Shown one piece after another: positions 37,476-45,547 of a stretch of DNA of 64,000 nt. Position numbers and translations under genes: made by a program. Below the pieces are notes generated by a model. It was not told the DNA's origin, searched no databases, and saw nothing but the letters and a program-made list of their open reading frames with translations. How positions within the stretch are numbered: the stretch's first letter is position 1; each line of letters starts with the position of its first letter. Origin of the DNA: Streptomyces pactum (GTDB lineage Bacteria; Actinomycetota; Actinomycetes; Streptomycetales; Streptomycetaceae); the NCBI RefSeq assembly GCF_002005225.1, contig NZ_CP019724.1, forward strand, positions 1,984,001 to 2,048,000. The letters run 5' to 3'.

Positions 37476-37772
37476 CTAGACGTCCGGTGTCGCGGACCCG
37501 TGGTGACCGTGTGAGACCCGCCGCCGGTCGAACCAGGGCAGCCGGGCCACCGGGAGCAGTTGGAGGGCCGTGAGCAGGGCGCCGTAGAGACCGGTGAGGC
37601 GGCCGAGGACGATCGGGGTGTTGGAGGCGAAGCCCGCCCGGCCGAAGAGGACGGCCACGACGGCGGCGTTGGCGGCCAGGACCGCGTAACAGGCCGGTAC
37701 GGGCCACCGCCTTGGGGCTCAGGGCCGGTGGGGGAGGCGGCTGACGGCGGGGGCGCTCGGGACTGTGGTCAC
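37476..37772 (-). pseudogene. decayed ferric-reductase-like membrane oxidoreductase
   Basis: Pieces of one protein are spread over different frames. A GTG at 37772 begins VTTVPSAPAVSRLP; a second frame carries PALSPKAVA; a third carries AVLAANAAVV, then LFGRAGFASNTPIVLGRLTG, YGALLTALQLLPVARLPWFDRR, and then loses similarity before a stop. Order and content match the N-terminus and first helices of Streptomyces ferric reductase-like transmembrane oxidoreductases (usually over 400 residues). At least two frameshifts plus loss of everything after the second helix make it a pseudogene. The rest of the 489-nt gap up to the response regulator holds only that gene's promoter region. Confidence 0.65.
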
Positions 37773-37896
37773 GGCACCGAACTTCACCCGCCCGACCTGT
37801 CGTTTTCCTGTCGGGCGACTTTCAGGTGCTTATCGATCACGGCACGGGGGTCCGCGCGGTATGGGGTGCGGGCGGCCGGTGGCGCAGTATGAGCGG

Positions 37897-38595
37897 GTGG
37901 AAAAAGTGCGACTCCTCGTGGTAGACGACGACCCGCCCATCGCCGATCTCGTGGCCACCGTCGCCCGCTACGAGGGCTGGGAGGCGGTCACCGCGAACTC
38001 CGGCGAGCAGGCGCTGCGGCTGGCCGCCGGGTTCCGTCCGGACATCGTGGTGCTCGACCTGATGCTGCCGGACGTCGACGGCTTCGGTGTCCTGGACCGG
38101 CTGCGCCGCTCGGGCACGATGGTGCCGGTGGTGTTCCTCACCGCGCGCGACGGGGTGGCCGACCGGGTCGCGGGGCTGACCCGGGGCGGTGACGACTACC
38201 TGGTCAAGCCGTTCGCGGTGGAGGAGCTGATGGCCCGGCTGCGGACCGTGCTGCGGCGCGGCGCCGGCCCCGGTTTCCAGCGGTCGGTGCTGCGCGTGGC
38301 GGACCTGACGATGGACGAGGACACCCGTGAGGTGCGCCGGGGCGAGCGGCGGGTGTCGCTGACCCCGACCGAGTACGAGGTGCTGCGCTATCTGATGCGC
38401 AAGTCGCCGGCCGTGCTGACCAAGGCGCAGATCCTCGACCACGTGTGGGAGTACGGCTTCGGCGGCCGGTCCAACGTCGTGGAGCTGGTGGTCAGCCGGC
38501 TGCGGCGCAAGCTCGACGACACGGACGACACCGGTGAGCCGCTGATTCGGACGGTGCGTGGTTTCGGGTACGTGATCCGGCAGGCGGCCCGGTGA
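37897..38595 (+). CDS. OmpR/PhoB-family response regulator
   Basis: A 232-residue response regulator. The receiver domain has the acidic pair in VVDDDPP, the phospho-acceptor Asp in VVLDLMLPDVDG, Thr in FLTARDG and Lys in YLVKPF. A winged-helix DNA-binding domain follows (about 130-230: SLTPTEYEVLRYLM, KAQILDHVWEYGFGGRSNVVE, IRTVRGFGYVI). I chose GTG at 37897 (VEKVRLLVVDDD), which starts the domain correctly; ATG at 37861 would add 12 non-conserved residues. The stop overlaps the kinase start by 4 nt (GTGA), so it pairs with that kinase. Target genes are unknown. Confidence 0.9.
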   Translation: MEKVRLLVVDDDPPIADLVATVARYEGWEAVTANSGEQALRLAAGFRPDIVVLDLMLPDVDGFGVLDRLRRSGTMVPVVFLTARDGVADRVAGLTRGGDDYLVKPFAVEELMARLRTVLRRGAGPGFQRSVLRVADLTMDEDTREVRRGERRVSLTPTEYEVLRYLMRKSPAVLTKAQILDHVWEYGFGGRSNVVELVVSRLRRKLDDTDDTGEPLIRTVRGFGYVIRQAAR

Positions 38596-40025
38596 TACGG
38601 CGGCCGTGGCGCGCCCATCGCGGGCTGCGGCTCGGGACCCGGCTGGCGCTGGGCCTCGGCGTGCTGTCGCTGCTGGTGTTCGCCGTGGTCGGCACGGTGC
38701 TGACCGCGTACATGCGGGACTATCTGGAGCGGCAGCTCGCCGACCAGATGAAACTCGTGCAGGTCGTGCAGTCCAAGGACGCGGCGACGCACGGCACGGT
38801 CCGGCGCAAGCCGTACTACGGCTGGTACACGGCCGTCTACGACGTCTCCGGCGGCACGGCGAACCTGCGCACGCCCGCCGAGGTGCCGGCGGACAGCCGC
38901 GCGCTGACCGCCCTCGCGCAGACCATGGCCCGCTCGGACGAGGACCTCACCCGCACCGTGCGGATCGACGGGCACGGCCCCTATCTGCTGCGGGCCTGCG
39001 AGGTCGAGCCCGGGGTGGTGCTGGTCAGCGCCGCGCCCATGGAGGACGTCGAGGACACCGTGGAGCAGTTGGTCACGGTGCAGGTCGTCGCCTTCGGTCT
39101 CGCGCTGCTGGCGCTGGTGGTGTCCGGGCGGCGGATGCTGCGGCGCGGCCTGAAGCCGCTGAGCGACATGGCGGGCACGGCGCACGGCATCGCCTCGCAC
39201 GACCTGACCGAGTCGGCCGCCCGGCTGCCGCTGCGGGTGGACGGGCGGGACGGCGGCCGGGAGGTGGCGGAGCTGCGGACCGCGTTCAACACCATGCTGG
39301 AGCACATCGACGACTCACTGGCGGTGCGCGCCGAGGCCGAGCAGCGGCTGCGCCGGTTCGTCGCGGACGCCTCGCACGAGTTGCGCACCCCGCTGATGTC
39401 GGTGCGGGGCTACGCCGACCTGTTCCAGTACGCGGCGGCCAACGAGCCCGGGGAGCGGGAGCGGCACCTGGGCCGGCTGCGCGCCGAGGCGGCCCGGATG
39501 GGTGTGCTCCTGGACGACCTGCTGCTGCTCGCCCGGCTGGACGCGGCCGCGGCGCAGACGCCGCTGCGCTGGGAGGACGCGGATCTGACGGAGCTGGTAC
39601 GGCAGGCGGCCGACGCCTTCCGCGCCGGTCACCCGGGGCATCCGCTGTCGCTGACGGCCGGTCCCGCGGTGGTGAAGCTGCGGCTGGACCCGCAGCGGAT
39701 CCGGCAGGTGCTGGACAACCTGCTGGCCAACGCCGCCGTGCACACCCCGCCGGGTACGCGGGTCTCGGTGGCCGTGTCCGTGACGGCCGGCGCGGCCCGG
39801 GTGGCGGTCGCCGACACGGGCCCGGGGATCCCGGCCGCCGACCGGGAACGGATCTTCGACCGCTTCTACCGCGTCGACAAGGCCCGCAGCCGCGACCGCG
39901 GGGGCAGCGGGCTGGGCCTCGCCGTCGCCGGTTCGCTGGTGCGGGCACACGGCGGCACGATCGAGCTGGGCGGCGAGCCGGGCACGACGGTGTTCACCGT
40001 GACGCTCCCGTCCGCCGCCCGCTGA
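38592..40025 (+). CDS. sensor histidine kinase
   Basis: A 477-residue membrane kinase. The first helix is at about 15-40, an extracytoplasmic sensor of roughly 110 residues follows, then a second helix (about 160-180), a HAMP linker, the H-box DASHELRTPLMS, N-box LDNLLANAAVHTP, G1 box DTGPGIP and G2 box GGSGLGLAV. It is orthodox and full length and forms a two-component system with the overlapping response regulator gene. The sensed signal is unknown; the sensor domain has no recognisable ligand motif. Confidence 0.9.
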   Translation: MIRRPWRAHRGLRLGTRLALGLGVLSLLVFAVVGTVLTAYMRDYLERQLADQMKLVQVVQSKDAATHGTVRRKPYYGWYTAVYDVSGGTANLRTPAEVPADSRALTALAQTMARSDEDLTRTVRIDGHGPYLLRACEVEPGVVLVSAAPMEDVEDTVEQLVTVQVVAFGLALLALVVSGRRMLRRGLKPLSDMAGTAHGIASHDLTESAARLPLRVDGRDGGREVAELRTAFNTMLEHIDDSLAVRAEAEQRLRRFVADASHELRTPLMSVRGYADLFQYAAANEPGERERHLGRLRAEAARMGVLLDDLLLLARLDAAAAQTPLRWEDADLTELVRQAADAFRAGHPGHPLSLTAGPAVVKLRLDPQRIRQVLDNLLANAAVHTPPGTRVSVAVSVTAGAARVAVADTGPGIPAADRERIFDRFYRVDKARSRDRGGSGLGLAVAGSLVRAHGGTIELGGEPGTTVFTVTLPSAAR

Positions 40026-40034
40026 CCGGCGTGC

Positions 40035-40442
40035 TCAGCCCTCGGCGGGCGCCAGCCGCAGCGCGACGCTGTTGATGCAGTACCGCTGGTCGGTCGGGGT
40101 CGGGTAGCCCTCGCCCTTGAAGACGTGCCCGAGGTGCGAGCCGCAACGCGCGCACCGCACCTCCGTGCGCACCATCCCGTGGGACCGGTCCTCGATCAGC
40201 TCGACCGCGTCGGTGTCCTTCGGGTCGAAGAAGGACGGCCAGCCGCAGTGCGACTCGAACTTGGTGGTGGAGGTGAACAGGTCCGCGCCGCAGGCACGGC
40301 AGGAGTAGACGCCCTCGGTCTTGGTGTCGGTGTACTCACCGGTGAAGGCGGGTTCCGTGGCGGCCTGGCGCAGGACGGCGTACTCGGCCGGGGCCAGCTC
40401 CGCGCGCCACTGCTCGTCCGGCTTCTCGACGTCGTACGACAT
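40035..40442 (-). CDS. msrB: peptide-methionine (R)-S-oxide reductase MsrB
   Basis: A 135-residue MsrB that reduces the R epimer of methionine sulfoxide in proteins. Structural zinc is held by two CxxC pairs (Cys48/51 and Cys97/100). The catalytic Cys122 is in RYCINSVAL, and the substrate pocket includes HCGWPSFF and GHVFKGEGY. Length is standard. It lies 14 nt after murC in the same orientation and is probably co-transcribed with it; the association with murC is conserved in Streptomyces. It is cytoplasmic and thioredoxin-dependent. Confidence 0.94.
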   Translation of the reverse strand: MSYDVEKPDEQWRAELAPAEYAVLRQAATEPAFTGEYTDTKTEGVYSCRACGADLFTSTTKFESHCGWPSFFDPKDTDAVELIEDRSHGMVRTEVRCARCGSHLGHVFKGEGYPTPTDQRYCINSVALRLAPAEG

Positions 40443-40456
40443 GAGTCCTCAGCCCC

Positions 40457-41854
40457 TTACTTACCCGTGCTCGACAACTGGTCCAGGATGCGCGGTCCGA
40501 GGTCGGTGACGTCGCCCGCGCCCATGGTGAGAACGAGATCACCGGCCTTCGCCATTCCCGCGACCACCGCGGGCGCCCCGTCCTTGCCGCGGACCGGCGT
40601 GACGTCCGCGCCCGCGGCCCGCGCCGCCTCGATGATCAGGTCGCTGGTGATGCCCGGGATCGGGTCCTCGCGGGCCGGGTAGATGTCGAGGACGACCGAC
40701 GCGTCCGCCAGCGACAGGGCCCGGCCCATCTCCTTGCCCAGCTCCTGGGTGCGCGAGAACAGGTGCGGCTGGAAGAGGACCAGGATGCGGGCGTCGCCGA
40801 CGGCGGCGCGCATGGCCTCCAGGTCGGCGGTCATCTCGGTGGGGTGGTGCGCGTAGGAGTCGACGACCTGGACGCCGGCCGCCTCGCCCTTGAGCTGGAG
40901 GCGCCGCTTGACGCCCGTGTACGCGGCCAGTGCGGTGGCGAGTTCGGCGGCGGGGATGCCGAGGGCCACGCCGGCGGCGAGGGCGGCGACCGCGTTGTGG
41001 GCGTAGTGGCGGCCGGGGACGGAGACCGCGAAGGTCAGTTCCGCGCCGTCCATCACCACCGTGACCTCGCTCTTCAGGCCCTGCGGGACGACCGACAGGA
41101 TCCGTACGTCGGCGTCCTCGGACTCCCCGTACGTCACCGTCCGCACCGACCCGGCCAGCCGCCGCGTCAGCTCCCGGGCACCGTCCTGGTCGGCGGCGAT
41201 CACCAGGGTGCCGCCGGGGACGATCTTGCCGGCGAAGGTCTCGAAGGACTCGTGGATCTCGGCCATCGACGCGTAGTTGGCGTGGTGGTCGAGTTCGACG
41301 TTGAGGACGATGGCGACCTCGGGGGCGTACTTGTGGAAGCTGCGGTCGCTCTCGTCCGCCTCGGCGACGAAGATCTCGCCGTCGCCGTGCAGGGCGTTGG
41401 AGCCGGGCGCGTCCAGGTCGCCGCCGATCGCGTACGACGGGTTCAGGCCCAGCTCGGACAGGGAGACCGCCAGCATGGAGGTGGTGGTGGTCTTGCCGTG
41501 CGTGCCGGCGACCGCGATCGGGCGCAGACCGTGCATGAGGGCGGCCAAGGCGTCCGAGCGGTGGACGACCGGGATGCCGCGTTCGTGCGCGCGGGCCAGT
41601 TCCGGGTTGTCCTCGCGGATCGCCGACGACACGACCACGCAGGTCGCGTCGTCGGCGAGGTGCTCCGCCGCGTGTCCGACGTGCACGGTGGCGCCGAGCG
41701 CGCGCAGTGCCTCGGCGGTCGCGGACTCCTTGGCGTCGCTGCCCGCCACCTCGGCGCCGCGCTGGGCGAGGATCTTGGCGATGCCCGACATTCCGGCGCC
41801 GCCGATGCCGATGAAGTGCGGTCGGTCCATGGCGGTAGGAAGGCCGGGTGCCAT
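40457..41854 (-). CDS. murC: UDP-N-acetylmuramate--L-alanine ligase MurC
   Basis: A 465-residue Mur ligase adding L-Ala to UDP-MurNAc in peptidoglycan synthesis. The Rossmann motif is IGIGGAGMSGIA, the ATP-binding loop is GTHGKTTT, followed by FVAEADESD, NVELDHHANY and the third-domain YAHHPTEM. The ATG at 41854 has GGGGAG upstream; an internal ATG at 41830 has none. murC lies outside the main dcw cluster here, as is usual in Streptomyces, where a second murC-like gene is common. Whether this copy is essential is not visible. Confidence 0.93.
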   Translation of the reverse strand: MAPGLPTAMDRPHFIGIGGAGMSGIAKILAQRGAEVAGSDAKESATAEALRALGATVHVGHAAEHLADDATCVVVSSAIREDNPELARAHERGIPVVHRSDALAALMHGLRPIAVAGTHGKTTTTSMLAVSLSELGLNPSYAIGGDLDAPGSNALHGDGEIFVAEADESDRSFHKYAPEVAIVLNVELDHHANYASMAEIHESFETFAGKIVPGGTLVIAADQDGARELTRRLAGSVRTVTYGESEDADVRILSVVPQGLKSEVTVVMDGAELTFAVSVPGRHYAHNAVAALAAGVALGIPAAELATALAAYTGVKRRLQLKGEAAGVQVVDSYAHHPTEMTADLEAMRAAVGDARILVLFQPHLFSRTQELGKEMGRALSLADASVVLDIYPAREDPIPGITSDLIIEAARAAGADVTPVRGKDGAPAVVAGMAKAGDLVLTMGAGDVTDLGPRILDQLSSTGK

Positions 41855-41938
41855 GCGCTGTTCTCCCCAGAGGTGCGACGGGTGTACGAGAGGTGATCTG
41901 CCGGTGGCGCGCCCCCGGCGCGGGAGCGCGGCCCCAGC

Positions 41939-42412
41939 CTATGCCTTGCTGTGGGAGAACAGTTTCAGGACCGGTACGCCGACCTTGTGCCGGGCCCGCG
42001 AGGCCCAGTCCCGGTGGAAGAACTCCTCCACGTAGTGCGGGTCGGTCAGGACGATCACCTCGTCGGCCCCGATCTCCAGGACCAGGGACTTGAGCTCGTC
42101 GAGGGGGTGGTCCTCGATCAGCCGGCCCTCGGCCTCGGCCCCGGACGCGCGCAGCGCGGTGAGGGACACCTCCAGGGCCCGCTGCCCGACGCTCTGCGCC
42201 TCCCGGCCCTCGGGCGTCTCCCCCTCGCGCACGGCGTCGTCGAGCTCACCGAGAGCGACGTCGTCGATGGCTCTCAGTAGCCGGTCCGCCTGATCGCCGC
42301 GCGGCTGGAGCAGCACGTGGAAGGCGACCGGCTCCTCCCCGTGCAAGGTGGTGACGAACTCCACGTCGGCGGACGTCAGGGCCTTCTCGATCATCAAAAC
42401 GCTTGTGAACAC
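41939..42412 (-). CDS. UspA-like conserved actinobacterial protein
   Basis: A 157-residue cytoplasmic protein with an alternating alpha/beta pattern. LKSLVLEIGADEVIVLTDPHYVEEFF and VGVPVLKLF at the C-terminus resemble nucleotide-binding universal-stress-protein folds, and TLHGEEPVAFHVLLQPRGDQADRLLRAIDDV is conserved in actinomycetes. Homologues are sometimes named indole-3-glycerol phosphate synthase, but no TrpC active-site sequence is present and I reject that name. GTG at 42412 has a good SD (AAGGGG). It lies 84 nt upstream of murC on the same strand. Confidence 0.65.
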   Translation of the reverse strand: MFTSVLMIEKALTSADVEFVTTLHGEEPVAFHVLLQPRGDQADRLLRAIDDVALGELDDAVREGETPEGREAQSVGQRALEVSLTALRASGAEAEGRLIEDHPLDELKSLVLEIGADEVIVLTDPHYVEEFFHRDWASRARHKVGVPVLKLFSHSKA

Positions 42413-42568
42413 TCAGGCGCCCCTTCTCCTTCGAGGGCTCGTACGGCCCACCCTCCGTAGGCCGTACCGGACCCTGCGGAAACCATCCTGCCCCGTGATC
42501 GCACGGGTACTGCCGGATTCAGTGTGCCCGGCCCGGACTAAGCGGAACGGCAGATTCCGTCGATTTCC

Positions 42569-43363
42569 TCAGTCCCGGCGGTACCGGCCGAAGAGAAAAC
42601 CCTCCTCCTCCAGCAGGGACGCCAGCGCGAACCGCCGCGGGACCTCGACCGAGGGGCCGCCCGCGATGCGCTGCGCGTCGCCCGCGGTGAGCATCGGCGA
42701 GACGGTCAGGCACAGCTCGTCGAGCACGCCGGCCGTGACGAACTGCCCCAGCAGCCGGGGGCCGCCCTCGGTCAGCAGCCGGGTGTGCCCGAGGGCGACG
42801 AGCGCGTCGACGGCGCGGGCGGGGTCCACGCCGACGCCGTCACCGGCGATCACCACGCGGGCGCCGGCCTTCTCGGCGGCCGCCATCCGGTCCGGGGCCG
42901 CGGCCGCACCGGTGAGGACCAGGGTGGGCACCAGCGGCGAGGTGAACAGCGGCAGCGAGAAGTCCAGCTCCAGGCTCGCGCTGACCACCGCGATCGCCGG
43001 CGCGGGGCGCTGCCCGGCCGCCCGCCGCAGCTCCGCGAACTCGGCACGCGAGCGGGCGGGGCGGTACCCCTCCTGGCGTACGGTCTCGGCGCCCGCGACC
43101 ACCACGTCCGCCAGGGCGCGCAGGGTGCCGAAGACACGCATGTCGGCGGCGCTGGAGATGGGCTGGGACCGGCCGTCGTGCTGAGCGGCGCCGTCGAGGG
43201 TGGAGACCATGTTCGCCCGCAGCCACGCCCCCGAACCCCCGGCCGGCTCGGGGTAGGCGTAGGCGGCGGCCAGCTCGGCGAGGCTCCACTCCCGGTCGGC
43301 CCCGTCGGAGCCCGGGCCGGCTGTCTGATCGGTCACAGGTGTCACGGGGAACAGGCGTCGCAT
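42569..43363 (-). CDS. RibD C-terminal-domain pyrimidine reductase-like protein
   Basis: A 264-residue dihydrofolate-reductase-fold protein of the RibD-C family. Typical elements are WLRANMVSTLDGAAQ, SSAADMRVFGTLRALADVVVAGAETVR, YRPAR, a Val-rich central strand (PTLVLTG), LLTEGGPRLLGQFV and ELCLTVSPML. In RibD the domain reduces the ribosyl group of the riboflavin pyrimidine intermediate with NADPH; stand-alone actinobacterial copies may serve flavin, deazaflavin or unrelated reductions. No other rib genes are nearby. The ATG at 43363 is followed by RRLFPVTP. Confidence 0.82.
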   Translation of the reverse strand: MRRLFPVTPVTDQTAGPGSDGADREWSLAELAAAYAYPEPAGGSGAWLRANMVSTLDGAAQHDGRSQPISSAADMRVFGTLRALADVVVAGAETVRQEGYRPARSRAEFAELRRAAGQRPAPAIAVVSASLELDFSLPLFTSPLVPTLVLTGAAAAPDRMAAAEKAGARVVIAGDGVGVDPARAVDALVALGHTRLLTEGGPRLLGQFVTAGVLDELCLTVSPMLTAGDAQRIAGGPSVEVPRRFALASLLEEEGFLFGRYRRD

Positions 43364-43744
43364 GCCGTGCAGTGTTCCACGCACCCGGAAACCGAACCGC
43401 GCGGCCGCCCCGCCCGCGGGGCCCCGCCGGCCGCCCGTGCCCGCGGGCCGCGGGCAGCCGTGCCTCCCCCGGGGCGTGAAGGGCCCGGTAGGTACCCCGA
43501 GGCGTGGCACGGGTGGGCGCCGGGGGCGCCGCTGGGGGCGCCCCTTCCGCGGGAGGCACCCCGCGACTCCGGGCCGCACGCCCACCCACACGCGGGCACT
43601 CACGCCGGGCGACCGGCGACCGCAACGGCACACCGGCCCACCCCGCCCCCGGCCCGCGCCGGTACCGGGCGGCCGCGCCGCACCGGCCCGGGCGCGCCCC
43701 CGGCCACGACGGGCGTCCCCCGACAGGCCCTACCATGGACCCCC
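43364..43744 (+). promoter_or_regulatory. divergent 381-nt region and leaderless promoter of zapE
   Basis: Extremely GC-rich DNA between two divergent genes with no supported ORF. At its right edge a -10-like TACCAT (43731-43736) ends 8 nt before the GTG at 43745, and no SD precedes that GTG. The geometry suggests a leaderless transcript. No clear -35 was found. Confidence 0.38.
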
Positions 43745-44863
43745 GTGTCGTCCTCCTCCCCCGCCCCCACCCCCGCCGGCCGCCCCCCGATAGCCGGGAC
43801 GGCGCCCGCCCCGCTGTCCCTGTGCGCCCGCGAGCCCCGCGTTCCCGCGGACCGCCTGGTCGCCGAGATGGTGCCCCCGCCCCGCTTCGACTCGGCCCGT
43901 TTCAGCACGTACATCCCGGATCCGGACCAGCCCAGCCAGAGCGAGGCCGTACGGGTCCTGGAGGACTTCGCGACCGGGCTGGACGGGACCCCCGCCGCCA
44001 CCGGCAGGCGCGGCTTCTTCGGCCTCGGCCGGAGCAAGGCCCCGAAGACCCCCGCCGGCCCCCGCGGCGTCTACCTCGACGGCGGCTACGGCGTCGGCAA
44101 GACCCACCTGCTGGCCTCGCTGTGGCACGCCACCCCCGCCGAACCCTCCCGCAAGGCGTTCGGCACCTTCGTGGAGCTGACCAACCTCGTCGGCGCCCTC
44201 GGCTTCCAGCAGACCGTGCGGACCCTGTCCGGGCACCGCCTCCTGTGCATCGACGAGTTCGAGCTCGACGACCCCGGCGACACCGTCCTCGTCTCCAGCC
44301 TGCTCGCCCGGCTCGTCGAGGCGGGTGTGGCGCTCGCCGCCACCTCCAACACGCTGCCCGGCAAGCTGGGCGAGGGCCGCTTCGCGGCGGCCGACTTCCT
44401 GCGCGAGATCCAGGGCCTGTCCGCCCACTTCCGCGCCCTGCGCATCGACGGCGAGGACTACCGCCACCGCGGCCTGCCCGAGGCACCGGCGCCGTACTCC
44501 GACGAGCAGGTGACCCGCGCGGCGCAGGCCGCCGAGGGTGCCTCCCTGGACGACTTCCCCGCGCTCCTCGACCACCTCGCCCGCGTCCACCCCAGCCGCT
44601 ACGGCGCGCTGACCGACGGCGTGGCGGCGGTGTGCCTCACCGGGGTGCGCCCGGTGCCGGACCAGTCGACGGCGCTCCGCCTCGTGGTGCTCGCGGACCG
44701 GCTCTACGACCGCGAGGTGCCCGTCCTGGCCTCCGGCCTGCCCTTCGACCGGCTGTTCAGCGAGGAGATGCTGAAGGGCGGGTACCGCAAGAAGTACTTC
44801 CGGGCGATCTCCCGGCTCACCGCACTGGCCCGGGACGCGGCGCGCCTCGTCGACACGCCCTGA
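43745..44863 (+). CDS. zapE: cell division protein ZapE-like AFG1 ATPase
   Basis: A 372-residue AAA-type ATPase of the ZapE/AFG1/LACE1 family. The P-loop is DGGYGVGKTHLLAS, Walker B is LLCIDEFELDDPGD, the sensor-1 region is AATSNTLP and the family block FRALRIDGEDYRHRG is present. Near the end is LASGLPFDRLFSEEMLKGGYRKKYFRAISRL. In E. coli ZapE acts at the Z-ring; in mitochondria the relative disassembles respiratory subunits. Its role in Streptomyces is not established. The GTG start (VSSSSPAP) gives a Pro/Ala-rich N-terminal extension before the conserved core at about residue 40. Confidence 0.85.
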   Translation: MSSSSPAPTPAGRPPIAGTAPAPLSLCAREPRVPADRLVAEMVPPPRFDSARFSTYIPDPDQPSQSEAVRVLEDFATGLDGTPAATGRRGFFGLGRSKAPKTPAGPRGVYLDGGYGVGKTHLLASLWHATPAEPSRKAFGTFVELTNLVGALGFQQTVRTLSGHRLLCIDEFELDDPGDTVLVSSLLARLVEAGVALAATSNTLPGKLGEGRFAAADFLREIQGLSAHFRALRIDGEDYRHRGLPEAPAPYSDEQVTRAAQAAEGASLDDFPALLDHLARVHPSRYGALTDGVAAVCLTGVRPVPDQSTALRLVVLADRLYDREVPVLASGLPFDRLFSEEMLKGGYRKKYFRAISRLTALARDAARLVDTP

Positions 44864-44932
44864 GAACGGCCGGAGCAGTCCGTTCCCGCCAACTCACCCG
44901 CGAATTTCAGGCTCTCTTCAGCTCGTAACGCT

Positions 44933-44968
44933 ACGTTAACCCTGCAAAGCTCTTTGCAGGGTTAACGT
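44933..44968. terminator. perfect 17-bp inverted repeat (terminator or operator)
   Basis: ACGTTAACCCTGCAAAG (44933-44949), a 2-nt loop CT, then its exact complement (44952-44968). It lies 70 nt after the zapE stop and about 100 nt before the next gene. The long perfect stem suggests a terminator for zapE, but its AT content and tiny loop would also suit a protein-binding palindrome. Confidence 0.6.
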
Positions 44969-44973
44969 GTTTC

Positions 44974-45012
44974 TTGACCGCGCGTTGACCCTGCGTTGGT
45001 GACGTATTGACC
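44974..45012 (+). repeat. helically phased TTGACC direct repeats
   Basis: TTGACC occurs at 44974, 44985 and 45007, i.e. spaced 11 and 22 bp, one and two DNA turns. The second and third copies extend into CTGCGT and TTGCGT, respectively. They lie just upstream of the secreted-protein/carbonic-anhydrase/SulP genes and fit an array for an activator binding one face of the helix; the last could double as a -35 element. Confidence 0.5.
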
Positions 45013-45070
45013 TTGCGTCGGCCGTGCGCCGACACACGCCGCGGGCGTGAACTGCCTGGAGGGGGGCGGT

Positions 45071-45472
45071 ATGTCACGAGGCACGACGGCCCGGTCCGTG
45101 ATCGCGCTCCTCGCCGCCGTCCTGATCGCCCTGGTGGTCTTCGCACCCGGCACACCCTTCGCATCCGCGCATACGAGCCGTGATGCCGTGGCCAACGCCC
45201 ATCCCGGAACCACCCTCTCCGGAACGGCGCCGCACGACGAGACCGTCACCTGCCACGACGCCGGCCGGTCCGGGAACCCGAACAGTTCCCCGCGTGTCCG
45301 CGACCGGCACCGCACCACCGCCACACCCCAGCCCGACGCCGCCGAACGCCCGTTCCTGCGGGAGCGCGGCCCGGTGGTGCCCGAAACCGCCCTGTCCGGG
45401 CGTGCGACCGGGCACCGGCCGAGACCGGCGCCGGACCACTCTCCCGCGGCGCTGCAGGTCTTCCGCTGCTGA
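45071..45472 (+). CDS. small secreted protein upstream of carbonic anhydrase
   Basis: A 133-residue protein with an N-terminal hydrophobic segment (about 10-33, SVIALLAAVLIALVVFAPGT) ending near ASAHTS, so probably secreted or membrane-anchored. The mature part is hydrophilic, rich in Arg, Pro, His and Thr, and contains two cysteines only: one in TCHDAGRSGN and the C-terminal residue (QVFRC), which may pair. The ATG has a GGAGGGGGG SD. I recognise no domain. Its position 75 nt before the carbonic anhydrase gene suggests a link to inorganic-carbon handling, but this is inference. Confidence 0.6.
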   Translation: MSRGTTARSVIALLAAVLIALVVFAPGTPFASAHTSRDAVANAHPGTTLSGTAPHDETVTCHDAGRSGNPNSSPRVRDRHRTTATPQPDAAERPFLRERGPVVPETALSGRATGHRPRPAPDHSPAALQVFRC

Positions 45473-45480
45473 GGGCCCGG

Positions 45481-45490
45481 CCCCCCCCCC
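45481..45490 (+). repeat. ten-cytosine homopolymer
   Basis: A run of ten C follows shortly after the stop of the small secreted protein and 57 nt before the carbonic anhydrase ATG. Such runs are prone to slippage and to sequencing error. Confidence 0.9.
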
Positions 45491-45547
45491 ACCTCTGTCC
45501 TGCCCATCCGACGCGCCCCCATCGCGCGCCAGGAGGAAACACCCATC

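Noticed and set aside
37780..37860. Possible PHO box upstream of the two-component system
   Set aside because: CTTCACCCGCC occurs only once in loose form; the direct-repeat structure needed for PhoP binding is missing.
41939..42412. Indole-3-glycerol phosphate synthase
   Set aside because: The name is attached to homologues in some annotations, but no TrpC barrel or active-site motif is present; a Usp-like fold fits better.
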